This document shows positions 33,777 through 44,322 of a stretch of 64,000 bases of DNA, piece after piece (position 1 is the first letter of the stretch; each line of letters starts with the position of its first letter). The translations under genes and the position numbers were made by a program. Below the pieces are notes generated by a model. The model saw nothing but the letters and a program-made list of their open reading frames with translations. It made no database searches and was not told the DNA's origin. The stretch is from Microthyrium microscopicum (Eukaryota > Ascomycota > Dothideomycetes > Microthyriales > Microthyriaceae), in contig MU004235.1 in NCBI GenBank assembly GCA_010405405.1, forward strand, positions 324,538 through 388,537. The letters are read 5' to 3'.

Positions 33777-34905
33777 ATGAAACAAGCACTGCTTTTGGCA
33801 GCGCTCTTGTATGCCTTTGATGTTGTAGTAGCTCAGGAGCCCAGCTTTCTGCTGAGTATAGGCTATCCAGAATGTGTGGTAAGAGAACCTGGCGACTATC
33901 ACATCGTATCACGACTAACACTCGGTAGCTGCCTTGCGTATTACAAGCCAGTCGGGCAAACCTCGAAAAGAGTTGTGCAAATCAAACAGAAGGAGTCTGT
34001 TATTGTATCACTACTCAGCCACAAATTTACAATGACTGGATGACTTGCAATAATGGCAAGTCAGATAAACCATGCAAGATGAAGGAAATAAACCGTAAGT
34101 CAATCTTCCTCGATAGTCTATCCAAACACCTCTACGGGGACTATGGTTTGAATTACTGAAAGCTTGATAAATTTCAGCTCCGCCGCTGGCGAAGGCAGTG
34201 CAGTACTAGAGGATCAATTCTAACTTACTCCCAGAATTTCAAAACTCCATAACAAAATATTGCTCGTACTACAGCGATCTAGTCGTCTCAGCAATCAGGG
34301 ATGCACCACAAAAAGTCCAAGTCTTGCCTGATGATGCACCTTCCCCTTCCTCATCATTATCAGTTTCGATCAAACCCTTCGCCTCTCCTACAAATACTCC
34401 CGGTTCAAACCCCATAACATCAAACTCCAATAACCCACCAGCAGGACCGCCAATCATGGGTGCGTCTAAAGAATCATCAGAAAAGCAGAATGTTGCAATT
34501 GGAGTAGGACTTGGTGGTGGAGCGTTTGCACTCATTGCGCTTTTTGGGATTTGGTATTGTCTCAAGCAACGTAAAGCTAAAGCAGCTGCTCGAATGCCTC
34601 GCGAAAATATGGAATCTCCCTCTATTCGGGGTATTGAAATGGAAGGGGGTTCAACAACGGAGTTCGAGAAATCGCCGAAATCAAAGGGCAAAAGCCCGTC
34701 AATATATGAGGTGGAAGACACCGACGCTGGCCCACTAGAGATTGACAGCGAGTCCGTGGTCGAGGTATCAGCAATCAAAAGTCCGATAGAGATGAGTCCA
34801 GACGTGGAATGGATGATACCCGTCGAGTTGGATGGAAGCCCAGTCGTTCCAAGGAGAACGATAGACGAATTTACGGAGAAGAAATCCCCACCACGGGAAG
34901 CATAA
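33777..34905 (+). CDS. CFEM-type cysteine-rich membrane protein
   Basis: Exons 33777-33878, 33929-34094 and 34235-34905 give 312 aa. A signal peptide (MKQALLLAALLYAFDVVVAQ) precedes an eight-cysteine domain that appears only after splicing: PEC-x3-C-x12-C-x7-C-x-C-x13-C-x8-C-x15-C. This is close to the CFEM pattern of fungal surface proteins. A Ser/Pro/Asn-rich stalk follows, then one transmembrane helix (VAIGVGLGGGAFALIALFGI), a basic stop-transfer KQRKAKAAAR, and an acidic cytoplasmic tail of ~110 residues. CFEM proteins act in heme uptake, adhesion or, in the Pth11 group, signalling; a single-pass protein with a long tail could be a sensor, but that is inference. The Asp that often lies between the third and fourth Cys is absent. 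Confidence 0.75.
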
Positions 34906-35413
34906 TAGAGACCTCTTGATGTTTTTATATCAAAACATTAACACGCCATTGTAATATCAATTTCCTACTTTCAACTGTATGTCTCCTTGTCAGGGACTTA
35001 TCAAGTCTGTTCCATATCCGGCAGTAGACAATAAGTTTTATACCTGGTAATTTTTCGTCGCGAAATTCCTGAGAAAGAGGACAATACATGGGTTTTAGGC
35101 AACTCCTCTTGACCTTCTTCAAGAAAATGACCGCTAATTAAGCTAAGTTACTGGTACGATGAGAGGAAGTGGACCAAATCAGATCTTTGGCTTCAGTCCT
35201 GTGGAAAATCCTGCTGCCTAAGAACAGAATTTCGTTACTTATAGTTTCGCCTAATTTTCTGATTTAGTCAAATGAATTCATCAACTACCTACCTACTTTC
35301 AGCTTGCAAAGTACAACCAAGCACAAACTCATATCGGACAGCTCATGTCCATTTTGTCGTGCTTGATCATTCAGCACACTAACCGACGCAGATACGAAAC
35401 AACCTCGGGAAGC
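34906..35413. other. intergenic CFEM gene - coiled-coil gene
   Basis: This holds the CFEM 3' end and the promoter of the next gene. An in-frame ATG at 35345 exists, but the context at 35414 looks better. Confidence 0.4.
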
Positions 35414-35929
35414 ATGGCGTATTTGTCTGAATCCGAATTACAAGATGCTGTCGCGAGCAAAAGAAGCTCCGCGGAGTACACAGTGAAACGCTTGGAGGAA
35501 AGCAAAGCCGAGCTAGAGGCCCAAATACGACCCATAACTAACAGGATCAAAGCAATAGAGAAAGAAATGCCTTTGGCGAAGAAGGTCGTTGAACAATACG
35601 AACACGTAGAGGACGCAACGCGGCAAGCAGTGAAAGCTGAGAGACACAGAAGCAACAACGAATACCCGTGGTGGAACTACTACAAGGCTGACAGGGAGCA
35701 GGAGGAGGCTGCCAAAGAAGCCACACAGGACACGATTACCAAGAAGGACATCTCAGATGCTCTGACTGACTTTGCGAAAAACTTGCGCTTCTCACCAGCA
35801 GTGACACCTGCTACACCAAAAGCCGAACCAAAGATCGAAGCTGTTCAGCAAAAGTCGACCTCGACAAAGGCGAAAAAAGACACTGCAAGCGATATAGCTA
35901 CTCCACGGTCATCGTGGTTCTGGAGCTAG
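35414..35929 (+). CDS. small coiled-coil protein ending in SWFW motif
   Basis: A single exon of 171 aa (194 aa if started at 35345). Residues ~10-75 form a charged coiled coil (EYTVKRLEESKAELEAQIRP, IKAIEKEMPLAKKVVEQYEH). An aromatic patch YPWWNYYK lies in the middle, then a Lys/Thr/Pro-rich linker, and the chain ends TPRSSWFWS. I do not recognise a family. No signal peptide or membrane span, unless the aromatic ends insert in a membrane surface. The next gene downstream encodes another small coiled-coil protein with the same SWFW ending, so the two may be diverged paralogues or partners. Confidence 0.6.
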   Translation: MAYLSESELQDAVASKRSSAEYTVKRLEESKAELEAQIRPITNRIKAIEKEMPLAKKVVEQYEHVEDATRQAVKAERHRSNNEYPWWNYYKADREQEEAAKEATQDTITKKDISDALTDFAKNLRFSPAVTPATPKAEPKIEAVQQKSTSTKAKKDTASDIATPRSSWFWS

Positions 35930-36243
35930 AAAATAGGGTCTTGGATTGTACATACCCAAAACTTTGGTGGACTTGATTACACAGCTCCAGAAAATCAAGA
36001 CTACTGAAGCCTGAAGTCAAGTGTGGGCGGTAAATACTTAATATCTGTACCGTAATCTCCTCTCTTGTATAATATCATATCTCACACCTCCTGCACCCAC
36101 CTTTCATTGTTGTCAAAACTCTTAAAATTTCTCTCCCAAACGTCTACTTCACCAGTGTCGAATATCGCCTCTGCATAAGTTCAACTCCAACCAACCTTCT
36201 TCAATAACCCACAAGAAAACAACCACAGCGAAACGAACGAAAT
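35930..36243. promoter_or_regulatory. spacer between the two SWFW genes
   Basis: This 314-bp spacer separates two same-strand genes. The last ~150 bp are C/A-rich with few Gs, typical of a fungal 5' leader. Confidence 0.35.
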
Positions 36244-36558
36244 ATGGCAGAAACATTCCTGGGCGCACAAATACTCAATGCTGAAAGAGCACTAATAGAA
36301 GCCGGCAGGCAGTGTCTCGAAAGAAGCAAAGAACATTCCCAAAAACAAGTGTGCATGCTACACGAAAAATGGAAGGATCCTCAAGCCTCGCGAGAGGATA
36401 AGAAGCTCTTACAAAAGGAAATGGAAGAAAAACACTACGAAGTCAAAATGCATAACAAGGATTTGGATTCGATGGATCGAAAGCAAATCAGTCTGGCGGA
36501 AGAGGCTATCGCGGATAGAAATCAATCATGGACAGTCTCATGGTTTTGGGGCAAATGA
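36244..36558 (+). CDS. small coiled-coil protein ending in SWFW motif
   Basis: A single exon of 104 aa. It is highly charged and helical throughout (SREDKKLLQKEMEEKHYEVK) and ends TVSWFWGK. It shares the terminal Ser-Trp-Phe-Trp tail and coiled-coil character with the gene just upstream, but I see no longer alignment. Family unknown. It could be a peripheral membrane protein held by the aromatic tail; that is speculation. Confidence 0.55.
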   Translation: MAETFLGAQILNAERALIEAGRQCLERSKEHSQKQVCMLHEKWKDPQASREDKKLLQKEMEEKHYEVKMHNKDLDSMDRKQISLAEEAIADRNQSWTVSWFWGK

Positions 36559-36887
36559 GCGATATTGAAATCTGGTTGTAAGTGTCATCGGAAATATTAC
36601 TGTGGCATCAGACTCTGACTAATATTGTTAGATGACTCTTTGTGTGGTGAAGAGACGTTGGTAGGCTATTTGACGACTCGATAAGCAGGACACTGGAGCA
36701 TAAATCGTTCGGGATTAGAAGATGTTGAAATTTTGTATTATTTAAAACATTAAACATAACTATACTAACGCTATGCCGAGAACTCTGAATGGCATCAAAA
36801 TAAAAATGAGATATATCTGCCTCTGGTATAAACCAGTTCTAGATAAACGCCGCCGCAATGCTTTTATGAAAACCCAAACCACTATTC
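36559..36887. other. convergent 3' region
   Basis: AT-rich sequence between the SWFW gene (+) and the AA7 oxidase (-) stops, presumably both 3' UTRs. Confidence 0.4.
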
Positions 36888-38974
36888 TTAGATTGATTGA
36901 GGATTGGCGAAAATGTTATTAGGATCGTACTTGGTCTTCAGTGTCTTCAGTTGAGAATACACTGCAGAACCGTAGTACAAATCGTGTGCTTGCTGGGCCG
37001 TGAGAGTTGGATCAACATAGTTGAGATACGCGCCAGTATTGGCCTGGACGCTGCTGAGCGCTGTGTTCATTCCGTCGATGTAGTTGATGCCTGCGGCCGG
37101 ATATGTGACACTTGCGTCTACGAAACCGTAGTGCTGGAATACCCAAAGCGAATTGCGGTCAGAGTACGAAGAAAAGGTCGTGTCTTTCGTGTTGATGGCA
37201 GAGCCCGGTCCACCATAGACATTGGCGATGGCAAACCAGGATACGGCTTTGGGAGTGTTGGCGATATAGTTGAAATAGCTCGTAAGACCAGCGGAAGTCA
37301 GCGGGTTGGCTTCAGGGATGGTCACAGATTTGGCGAAGAAATTGTCGTGCTGGTTGTAGCCGTGGACAGGCTCACTGAGCGTACCTTCACCACCGAGGGC
37401 GGTAAGAGAGTCGATCCAGGAAAGTTGCTTTATGTTGCTGCCGGACGGTGTAGGAAGCCCACGAAGCAGTTCTGCAGCAATCTTGTTTGTGAAGGTGTTG
37501 AGGTCGCCAAAGTACGTACCGCTGACTGCGACGCTTTGATCGGAAAATGTAATGCCCATGCCGAGCTTGGAGTCGATTACAGTGGCGTTGGTGGCCCAGT
37601 CTTGAATGTGTAGGAATGCACTGACGGCACTGGGAACATTTGAAAGACTGATTGGTAGGTCGTACTCCCAGTTGATGACTTGTGCTGGTGCTGCGACTGT
37701 CTGAAGGTAAAAGTTGACGACGATGCCAAAGGAATCTGCGGCACCACGTAGCGCCCAGTAGATATCCGAGTTGGATGTGCTAGTTGCGTGGACAAAGCTA
37801 CCATCAGCCAATACCACGTCAAGCGCTATAATGGTATCAAGAGCAAGACCCCAAGCGCGAGAAGATAAACCGAATCCTCCATGGGTGAAATGTCCACCAA
37901 TGCCGACACCAGGGCAAGTTCCATGTGGAAGAGCGCGTTGAGCCTGGTTGTAGATGGCAGTGGCCATATTTCCTAATCGAAGTCCAGCACCAACGGTAGC
38001 AACACCATTGGAATCGACACTAACGTTTTGCAAGTTTTCAAGATCTACCATCATGATTCCATTAACGCCACCAGTACTGAAGCTGGCATAAGAGTGGCCT
38101 CCACTTTTAGCCTGAACTTTGACATTGAATGAACCGGCACAAACAACTGCGTCCTGGATATGTTGCTGGGTAGTTGGAAGAACGATCACTGAGGGAGTGT
38201 ACTCTAGTCGCAGGTTGTATGTGGCAGAATATTGGTTGAAGTTAGCATCGGAAGTGAACAGAACCGGGACGTTCTTTGATCCCAGGCAATCCGCCAGAGT
38301 AGATGGAGGAGTCGCAGATGAAGATGGTGACGAAGATCTCGAGGCAGTTGAAGATGGGCTGGAGGATGAAGATGCTTTTGACGAGATGGGTGCTGACGAA
38401 GATCCAGTATTGCTTCCACAGTTCCCGAATACCGACTGACATCCGGTACCACAGTAGTCACTCGTGCTTCCACTGCAAAAGTTAGAAACTGATAATACAG
38501 CAAATCAATAACCGTACCAATAGCCCCATTGAGAGCAGCAGTTTCCTTGACTGTAGCCTATACAAGTCATTCCTTGCGACCCTCCACAAGATCCATCTGT
38601 GCTGGTCTTTGTGGACGGGGGTGGTGAGGCTGAAGGCGCTGGAGACGAAGAAGAGCGCTTTACTATCGATGAGCTGCTAGGAGACCCTGAGCCAGTACAA
38701 GTACCAAAGCTCGACTGGCAACCTGTTGAGCACCAAGCATCGCCATTGCCGCAATAGCCGAATTGACTACAGCACGCTCCAAATGAGCTCCCTGAGCATG
38801 TGTATCCAGTAGCTCCTCTATGTAATGTTAGTACCTTAGCTGCTAAAGAAGAGCGTAAGTGATCACTCACCCACACGATCCATCAGGAGAAGCAGTCCGT
38901 TTCTCCAATGAACCTTTTGGCGCAGCGAAAGACAAGCCCAGAAGAGCAAATGCCACAAACGAAGACTTCCACAT
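36888..38974 (-). CDS. secreted AA7 oligosaccharide oxidase with two CBM18 domains
   Basis: Exons 38974-38871, 38817-38518 and 38472-36888 give 662 aa. Order: signal peptide (MWKSSFVAFALLGLSFAAP), a dibasic KR, first hevein-type CBM18 (GACCSQFGYCGNGDAWCSTG), Ser-rich linker, second CBM18 whose cysteines are rebuilt across the second intron (GNCCSQWGYCGS, CGTGCQSVFGNC), a long Ser/Pro linker, then a BBE-like FAD domain. Both flavin anchors expected for bicovalent AA7 enzymes are present: His in SGGHSYASFS and Cys in HGTCPGVGIGGHFTHGG. The C-terminal BBE motif YYGSAVYSQL and KYDPNNIF follow. Known AA7 members oxidise chito- or cello-oligosaccharides to lactones. Chitin-binding modules suggest chitooligomers, as for fungal ChitO; that is inference. 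Confidence 0.92.
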
Positions 38975-39933
38975 CGTGGATAACTGTTGTTAGTGAAAGA
39001 TGTATGTATTCAAAATGGACAAAGTATAATAGAGTAAGATAAGAGGATGAACTGAACGAATGGTACTTCAGAGGGGATGGGATGAGTTCAATCAATTCAT
39101 CAGGGATATCAATCGATATTTGTATGGCGACCGCTAGCCTGGAAAGTAACACAATGCATTTTCAAACTTTTTTTTAAGGCTGAGGAGGCGGAGTTTGGGA
39201 GCGAACTCGCGAAGTTACATTCCGGCCTTGTGGCGTACCAAGCTTTACCAAGCTCACAACGTCTTCGATGGCGTATTGCTATGCTTGGCTGGCCGAGGCT
39301 TTGCTGGGGGCGCAGAAGATTCATTGTTAGGAATAACTATAGTTATTTTCTCTATTCATCCTATAGGAGTCGGTATATGATGATGATTATACGAGAATCC
39401 GCTGTATTCGTTGTGCCGTAGGACTTGAAAGCTCTGCGTTCTTTTTGCGTGACTTTACCAGATACGATGATCAGCAAGGGAAACCTGGAACCTGCAGGCT
39501 GGAGCATCGTGGAAGATTCTTTTGGGACAGAAGCAGTTGAGGTTCTGATCGTGCAGCAAAACGGTTGGTGGAGGCGGTCAAGGCCGTCAGCCTTCTAGCT
39601 CAAAAAGGAATGGTTGGGAATCTCCCCGAACGCCACCAATTGGGATCTTCCAGCTCGGGATATAAATAGTTTTTGGCTAGGGAAGTGCGAGATTCCTTGA
39701 TACCTCATCATCCAATGATGTAGGATTGTAACTCTACGATGCCATCGTGACTGAAAGGACTAGCGAAAGGTTGAACAGGGCTGGGCAGAGTTGTAGTTTG
39801 GTCTTCTACACCATGGGCATCAGCGAGTTTTGAAAGCCACCACATCCAGACACCACCAAATAGAAATAGAAATGAAGAAATTGAGTGACGAGAATGGCGG
39901 ATGGTCCATTCGCATGATGATATTGAGCTCCGC
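38975..39933. other. intergenic AA7 - RPF1
   Basis: This is the promoter of the AA7 gene and the 3' flank of RPF1, both minus strand. Short frames near 39200-39420 have no motif. No repeat seen. Confidence 0.4.
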
Positions 39934-41414
39934 CTAAAGCTGGAACTTTGTTCTAATTCTGTCAGTCTTTCCTTTCCACGTCCATTCCTGACCACTAGCT
40001 TTCTGGATAGCTTTGTCTACTCTTCGCAGCTTGAGAGTAAACCGTGGACCAAGTTCTTGCAAACCAGCGCGAATATCTTCAACGCCCTTGATAGGTTTTC
40101 CCTCTGCATCCACTACACTTTTCTCAGTCGCTCGTTTGTCGCGAAACACGTAACGATGCCGGCGAACAAAGATGTAATCGCGCTGGTTGTGCATGGTCAC
40201 AACTTGCCGTCCTTGCAGCTCTGGATGTGCAGGAAACATGGACTGGAATAAAGCGGCGGTGAGTACACCAAGTGGTGTTTTGAAGTTGTGTATTATGAGT
40301 TCTGGGTTGTGGTCTGTCGCATTGCCGTGACCAAGGATTCTGCGTCCGTCTACCCAGTTTGTTATGCTGAAGTGGAACATCGGACCTGCAGGTAGGTGCA
40401 CAACATCGAGCCCGCACGGCCGCTTTTGGTCTTCCATGAGAATTATGAGCGTTGTGAAGTCTCTGTTAGCAGCGAATTTGGATATTTCTCGAACCGAGTA
40501 TTTGTGTCCAAAGCGATGAGCGGTACGCCGAACATATGAGCTACATCTCATTAGCTTCAAGTATGTTAAGTATGTCAGACGATAGCAACTGACCTGTTGG
40601 GAAAGATGGTGGTAAGAATGCGTGCTTGATCATGTAGATTGCTGTTAAGGGATGTCGTAATGAGGACCTTCGGGTCAGCGGTAGGATTGAAGAGTGCTGG
40701 AAACTTTGCTATTAAGCTCTCTGGTGTAAGATCGAGCCTTGTGCTGGTAGTCGACATGGGAATAGACTGTGCAAGGGAAGGAGCAATTGATCCAGTTGGA
40801 CTCTGTTCGCGATTGGCATTCGCTTCTTCTTCTTGGGTTGGTTCAACAAATTCATCGTCAGAAAATGCTTTGATATCGTCTGCTTCATCATCTTGCTCTT
40901 CCGTATCGATTTCTACTGCATGTGGCTTTTTCTTCACCATAGCGGTTTTCTTTCCCACGCCATTAGTTTCTGCCTGCTTCTTGCTTTCCTCTCCTTCCTC
41001 GCCATCCTCCTCTTCAGAGTCCTCCAGCATACTGTCAGCATCACTGAGTCCTTCCCAGCCACTTGTGTCTCCTGCCTCTTCATGATTTGTATCCTCCAGG
41101 GTATCGAATTCGGATAATCGTCGTCGCTTGCTGAACTCTTCCAAATCAATGGCTTGTCCAAGGACTGGGTCCATATCGTCGCCGGCTATATCGTCCCATT
41201 TTCGTTTTGAGTCGATAGTAAATGGTTTGTTTCTGGCTCTTCGTTGTTCTCCAAGTTCAGGGTTCTTGGCTTCTTCTCGTTTGCGCGCAAAACGAGCATC
41301 ACGCTTGATGGTATCTCGTGCTCTTTTCTGATTAATGTGAAAAGTCTTGCGGCGGTCTTTGTTCGCGAATTTGTAGCCAAGTGCAGATTTGGCGGATAGC
41401 TTTGGCGGTGCCAT
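39934..41414 (-). CDS. RPF1: ribosome production factor 1 (Rpf1), Brix domain
   Basis: Exons 41414-40594 and 40540-39934 give 475 aa. Rpf1 is a nucleolar assembly factor for 60S subunits. The N-terminus is basic with bipartite-type clusters (NKDRRKTFHINQKRARDTIK); residues ~130-225 are a long acidic/Ser stretch. The Brix domain starts near residue 240 (PKVLITTSLNSNLHDQARIL), continues across the splice (YVRRTAHRFGHKYSVREISK) and includes MFHFSITNWVDGRRILGHG and the closing RRHRYVFRDKR and LGPRFTLKLRRV. The acidic insert makes it somewhat longer than yeast Rpf1. It is divergent from GRS1. Confidence 0.92.
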
Positions 41415-41798
41415 GGTGGAGGATATGGCGAGTGGTTGTGAAATTGTACCGTTCTGACAAGAAGTTCAGGATGAGGTCTCAAAAGTTGTTTGGTGGGATA
41501 AAAAATCTAGAGCTCGGATATTTTAGATTTAATGCGCTAAGTCCAACAGCCCTGTCTGATTGGCCAATGCCGTCATACCTCAACCTCATTTGCTCATGTC
41601 TTGACTCATCTTTGAGTCTACACTGTATATTAACACCCTCGTCAGCTTCAAATCCCAAGTTCCCAATGTAATGACTTCGTCCTTCAACTTTTACGACGAG
41701 CTACGACTTCTCCTGCCCATATAAGATTGCACTACCCTTTCAGTCGCTTGGCTGTCTCGAAGCCTATCAGACTCCGTCAACAGCAGCTTGTCATTTGT
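41415..41798. promoter_or_regulatory. divergent promoter RPF1 / GRS1
   Basis: About 384 bp separate the RPF1 ATG from the first GRS1 ATG. It drives two translation-related genes. No TATA box stands out. A TTG codon at 41727 is in frame with GRS1, a point of interest because yeast GRS1 uses a UUG start for its mitochondrial form. Confidence 0.4.
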
Positions 41799-44070
41799 AT
41801 GAGCTCCATACCAACCACGACTTTCAAACGATTCACGACTTTTCCCTTCTCCTGCGCTGCGCGCATTCCTTCGACCCGGTTTCGAAGATTGCTTCATACT
41901 ACCGCTCCCCTCTCCCGCTTCCAAGTACACGCTCGCCCAAGAACAGAACGCTTTGCCAATACGAACACAATGGCCCCTCCAATGACCACCAAGACGGGCG
42001 AGGCTTTCAACCGCGAGCAGATCGAGTCTCTGTTCAAACGCCGATTCTTCTTTGGCCCCGCATTTGAAATACACGAGCCTGTCAAAGGTCTATTTGACTA
42101 TGGTCCTCCACTCACGGCCATCCAAGCCAACTTTGTCAACCTCTGGCGCAAATTCTTTGTGAATCAAGAAAAGATGCTGGAGGTCGATCCAACCATTCTC
42201 TCCCCCTACAAGGTGTTGAAGACTTCCGGTAGGTTCAATTTTGATGTTTGACATCACTGTTATTGATGTACAGTAGGCCACGTCGACAAGTTTGCCGATT
42301 GGTGCACCAAAGATCCAAAATCCGGCGAAATCTTTCGAGCAGACCATCTTGTCGAGCAAGTACTTGAAAATAGACTCAGAGGCGACGAAGAGGCTCGTGG
42401 CGAAACCGCAGCACCAGTAGAGGCAGATGCAGATGGCAAAAGAAAGAAGAAGCTAAAGACGAAACAGGTTGCGATAAAACTGGACGACGCAGTTCGCGAT
42501 GAGTACAAGTCTATTCTGGCTCAAATAGATAATTATGGTGGCCCAGAACTGGGTCAACTCATGGTAGATCACAAGATCAAGAACCCGGATACCGGTGGTG
42601 ATCTGGAGCCGCCAGTGGAATTCAACCTGATGTTCCAGACTCAGATTGGTCCCGTCGCAGGCTCAATCGCCTATCTACGGCCAGAAACAGCTCAGGGTCA
42701 ATTTCTCAATTTTAATAAATTGCTAGAATACAACAACCAACAGATGCCTTTCGCCAGCGCCAGTATCGGCAAGTCTTTCCGAAACGAAATCTCTCCGCGG
42801 TCTGGTCTACTTCGTGTACGCGAATTTCTCATGGCTGAGATCGAGCACTTTGTAGATCCAGAAGGTGGCAAGAAACACGCCAAATTCTCAAAGGTGGCTC
42901 ACATTGAGCTTGAGCTTTTGAACCGCCAAGTTCAATTAGACGGTAATATAGTTTAGGTCCAACAATTTGGAAAGGTTATACTAACGCTAAATAGGCCGAA
43001 CTGATATCGACCGCAAATCCATTGGCGATGCAGTCAAGGAGGGCATTGTCGACAATGAGACCCTCGGTTACTTCCTCGCTCGTGTTCAAATGTTCATGGA
43101 AACGATTGGTATCGATCAGAAGAAGATTCGATTCAGACAACACATGGCCAACGAAATGGCACATTACGCTACTGATTGTTGGGATTGCGAGCTTCTAACC
43201 AGCTACGGCTGGATCGAATGCGTTGGCTGCGCAGATCGAAGTGCTTACGACTTGACTGTCCACTCCAAAGCCACTAATACAGAGCTTTGCGTCAAAGAAA
43301 AGCTCCCCAAACCTCTCGAGATTGAGGAGTGGGTTGTGGACGTAGATAAGAAGAAATTTGGCCCCAAGTTCAAGAAAGACGCCAAAGCTATTGAAACGGC
43401 ACTGGACTCCCTCTCCCAAGAGCTTAGAGAGAAACTCTCCCTCGACCTCAGCAGCGCTGGCAAAATAAAGGTCGACGTCCCATCAATCGCCGCCGGTTCC
43501 GCCGAAGTCGAAAAAGACCTTGTCAAGATCGAAAAGCGTAAACGAATGCAACACACTCGCGAATATGTACCAAACGTCATCGAACCGTCCTTCGGTATTG
43601 GCCGTATTCTCTACGCTCTTCTCGAGCACTCGTACTGGACTCGTGAAGGCGACGAAGCTCGTGGTGTCATATCACTGCCGACCCTCATCGCACCTACCAA
43701 AGTCCTCGTCTGTCCGCTCTTCAACATGGACGTATTCCGTCCAATCGTCAATGACATTAGCGATCGTTTGGATATCATTGACATCAGCCATCTGGTTGAT
43801 AGCTCCGGTGCCAGTATCGGCAAACGATATAGCCGCAATGATGAATTGGGTACACCATTTGGCATTACGGTCGATTACCAGTCCGTCCAGGACAACACTG
43901 TCACGCTTCGCGAGCGCGATACGACGAAGCAGGTGCGCGCAAGTGTCGACGAGATTATCGACGCGATCAAACTTTTGACTGATGGTAAAGAGAGCTGGGA
44001 GTCCATTTTGAGACGACTGCCCTTGATCGAGAGTAAGGAAGAAAGCCAGGAAGCAAGCCAGGAAGTGTAG
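41799..44070 (+). CDS. GRS1: glycyl-tRNA synthetase, mitochondrial and cytosolic
   Basis: Exons 41799-42228, 42277-42942 and 42995-44070 give 723 aa from the first ATG, or 666 aa from the in-frame ATG at 41970. It charges tRNA-Gly. The N-terminal extension (TTTFKRFTTFPFSCAARIPS, RRLLHTTAPLSRF) is a typical mitochondrial presequence, while Met 41970 (MAPPMTTKTGEAFNREQIES) opens the normal cytosolic form, so one gene probably supplies both compartments. Class II marks: FKRRFFFGPAFEI, motif 2 FRNEISPRSGLLRVREFLMA, motif 3 PSFGIGRILYALLEHSYW, and the anticodon-binding domain from LIAPTKVLVCPL. The family's insertion with a Lys-rich patch lies near residue 190-210. Confidence 0.96.
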
Positions 44071-44322
44071 AAGACTGCATGCTTGACTATATTAGCTTTG
44101 GAATGCTGTGTGATGCCCTTCGTATAGCGTAGTCTCAAAAAGGACTAAAACGTAGATCTGAAGACAGGCAAAGAGCAAACTGTCATGCTACCACAATGCA
44201 GGCGTCATATAACCATTTTTATCTGTATAAAATGCCGTGAAGCAAAAGCTATATTCATGATGATCACATCTAATATCTCTAGTTCCAGTCGTAAAGAGTC
44301 GTAAGCTAGTATTCATACACAT

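Noticed and set aside
34399-34412. tRNA B-box-like GGTTCAAACCC
   Set aside because: It lies inside the CFEM protein coding exon and has no A box or acceptor stem upstream.
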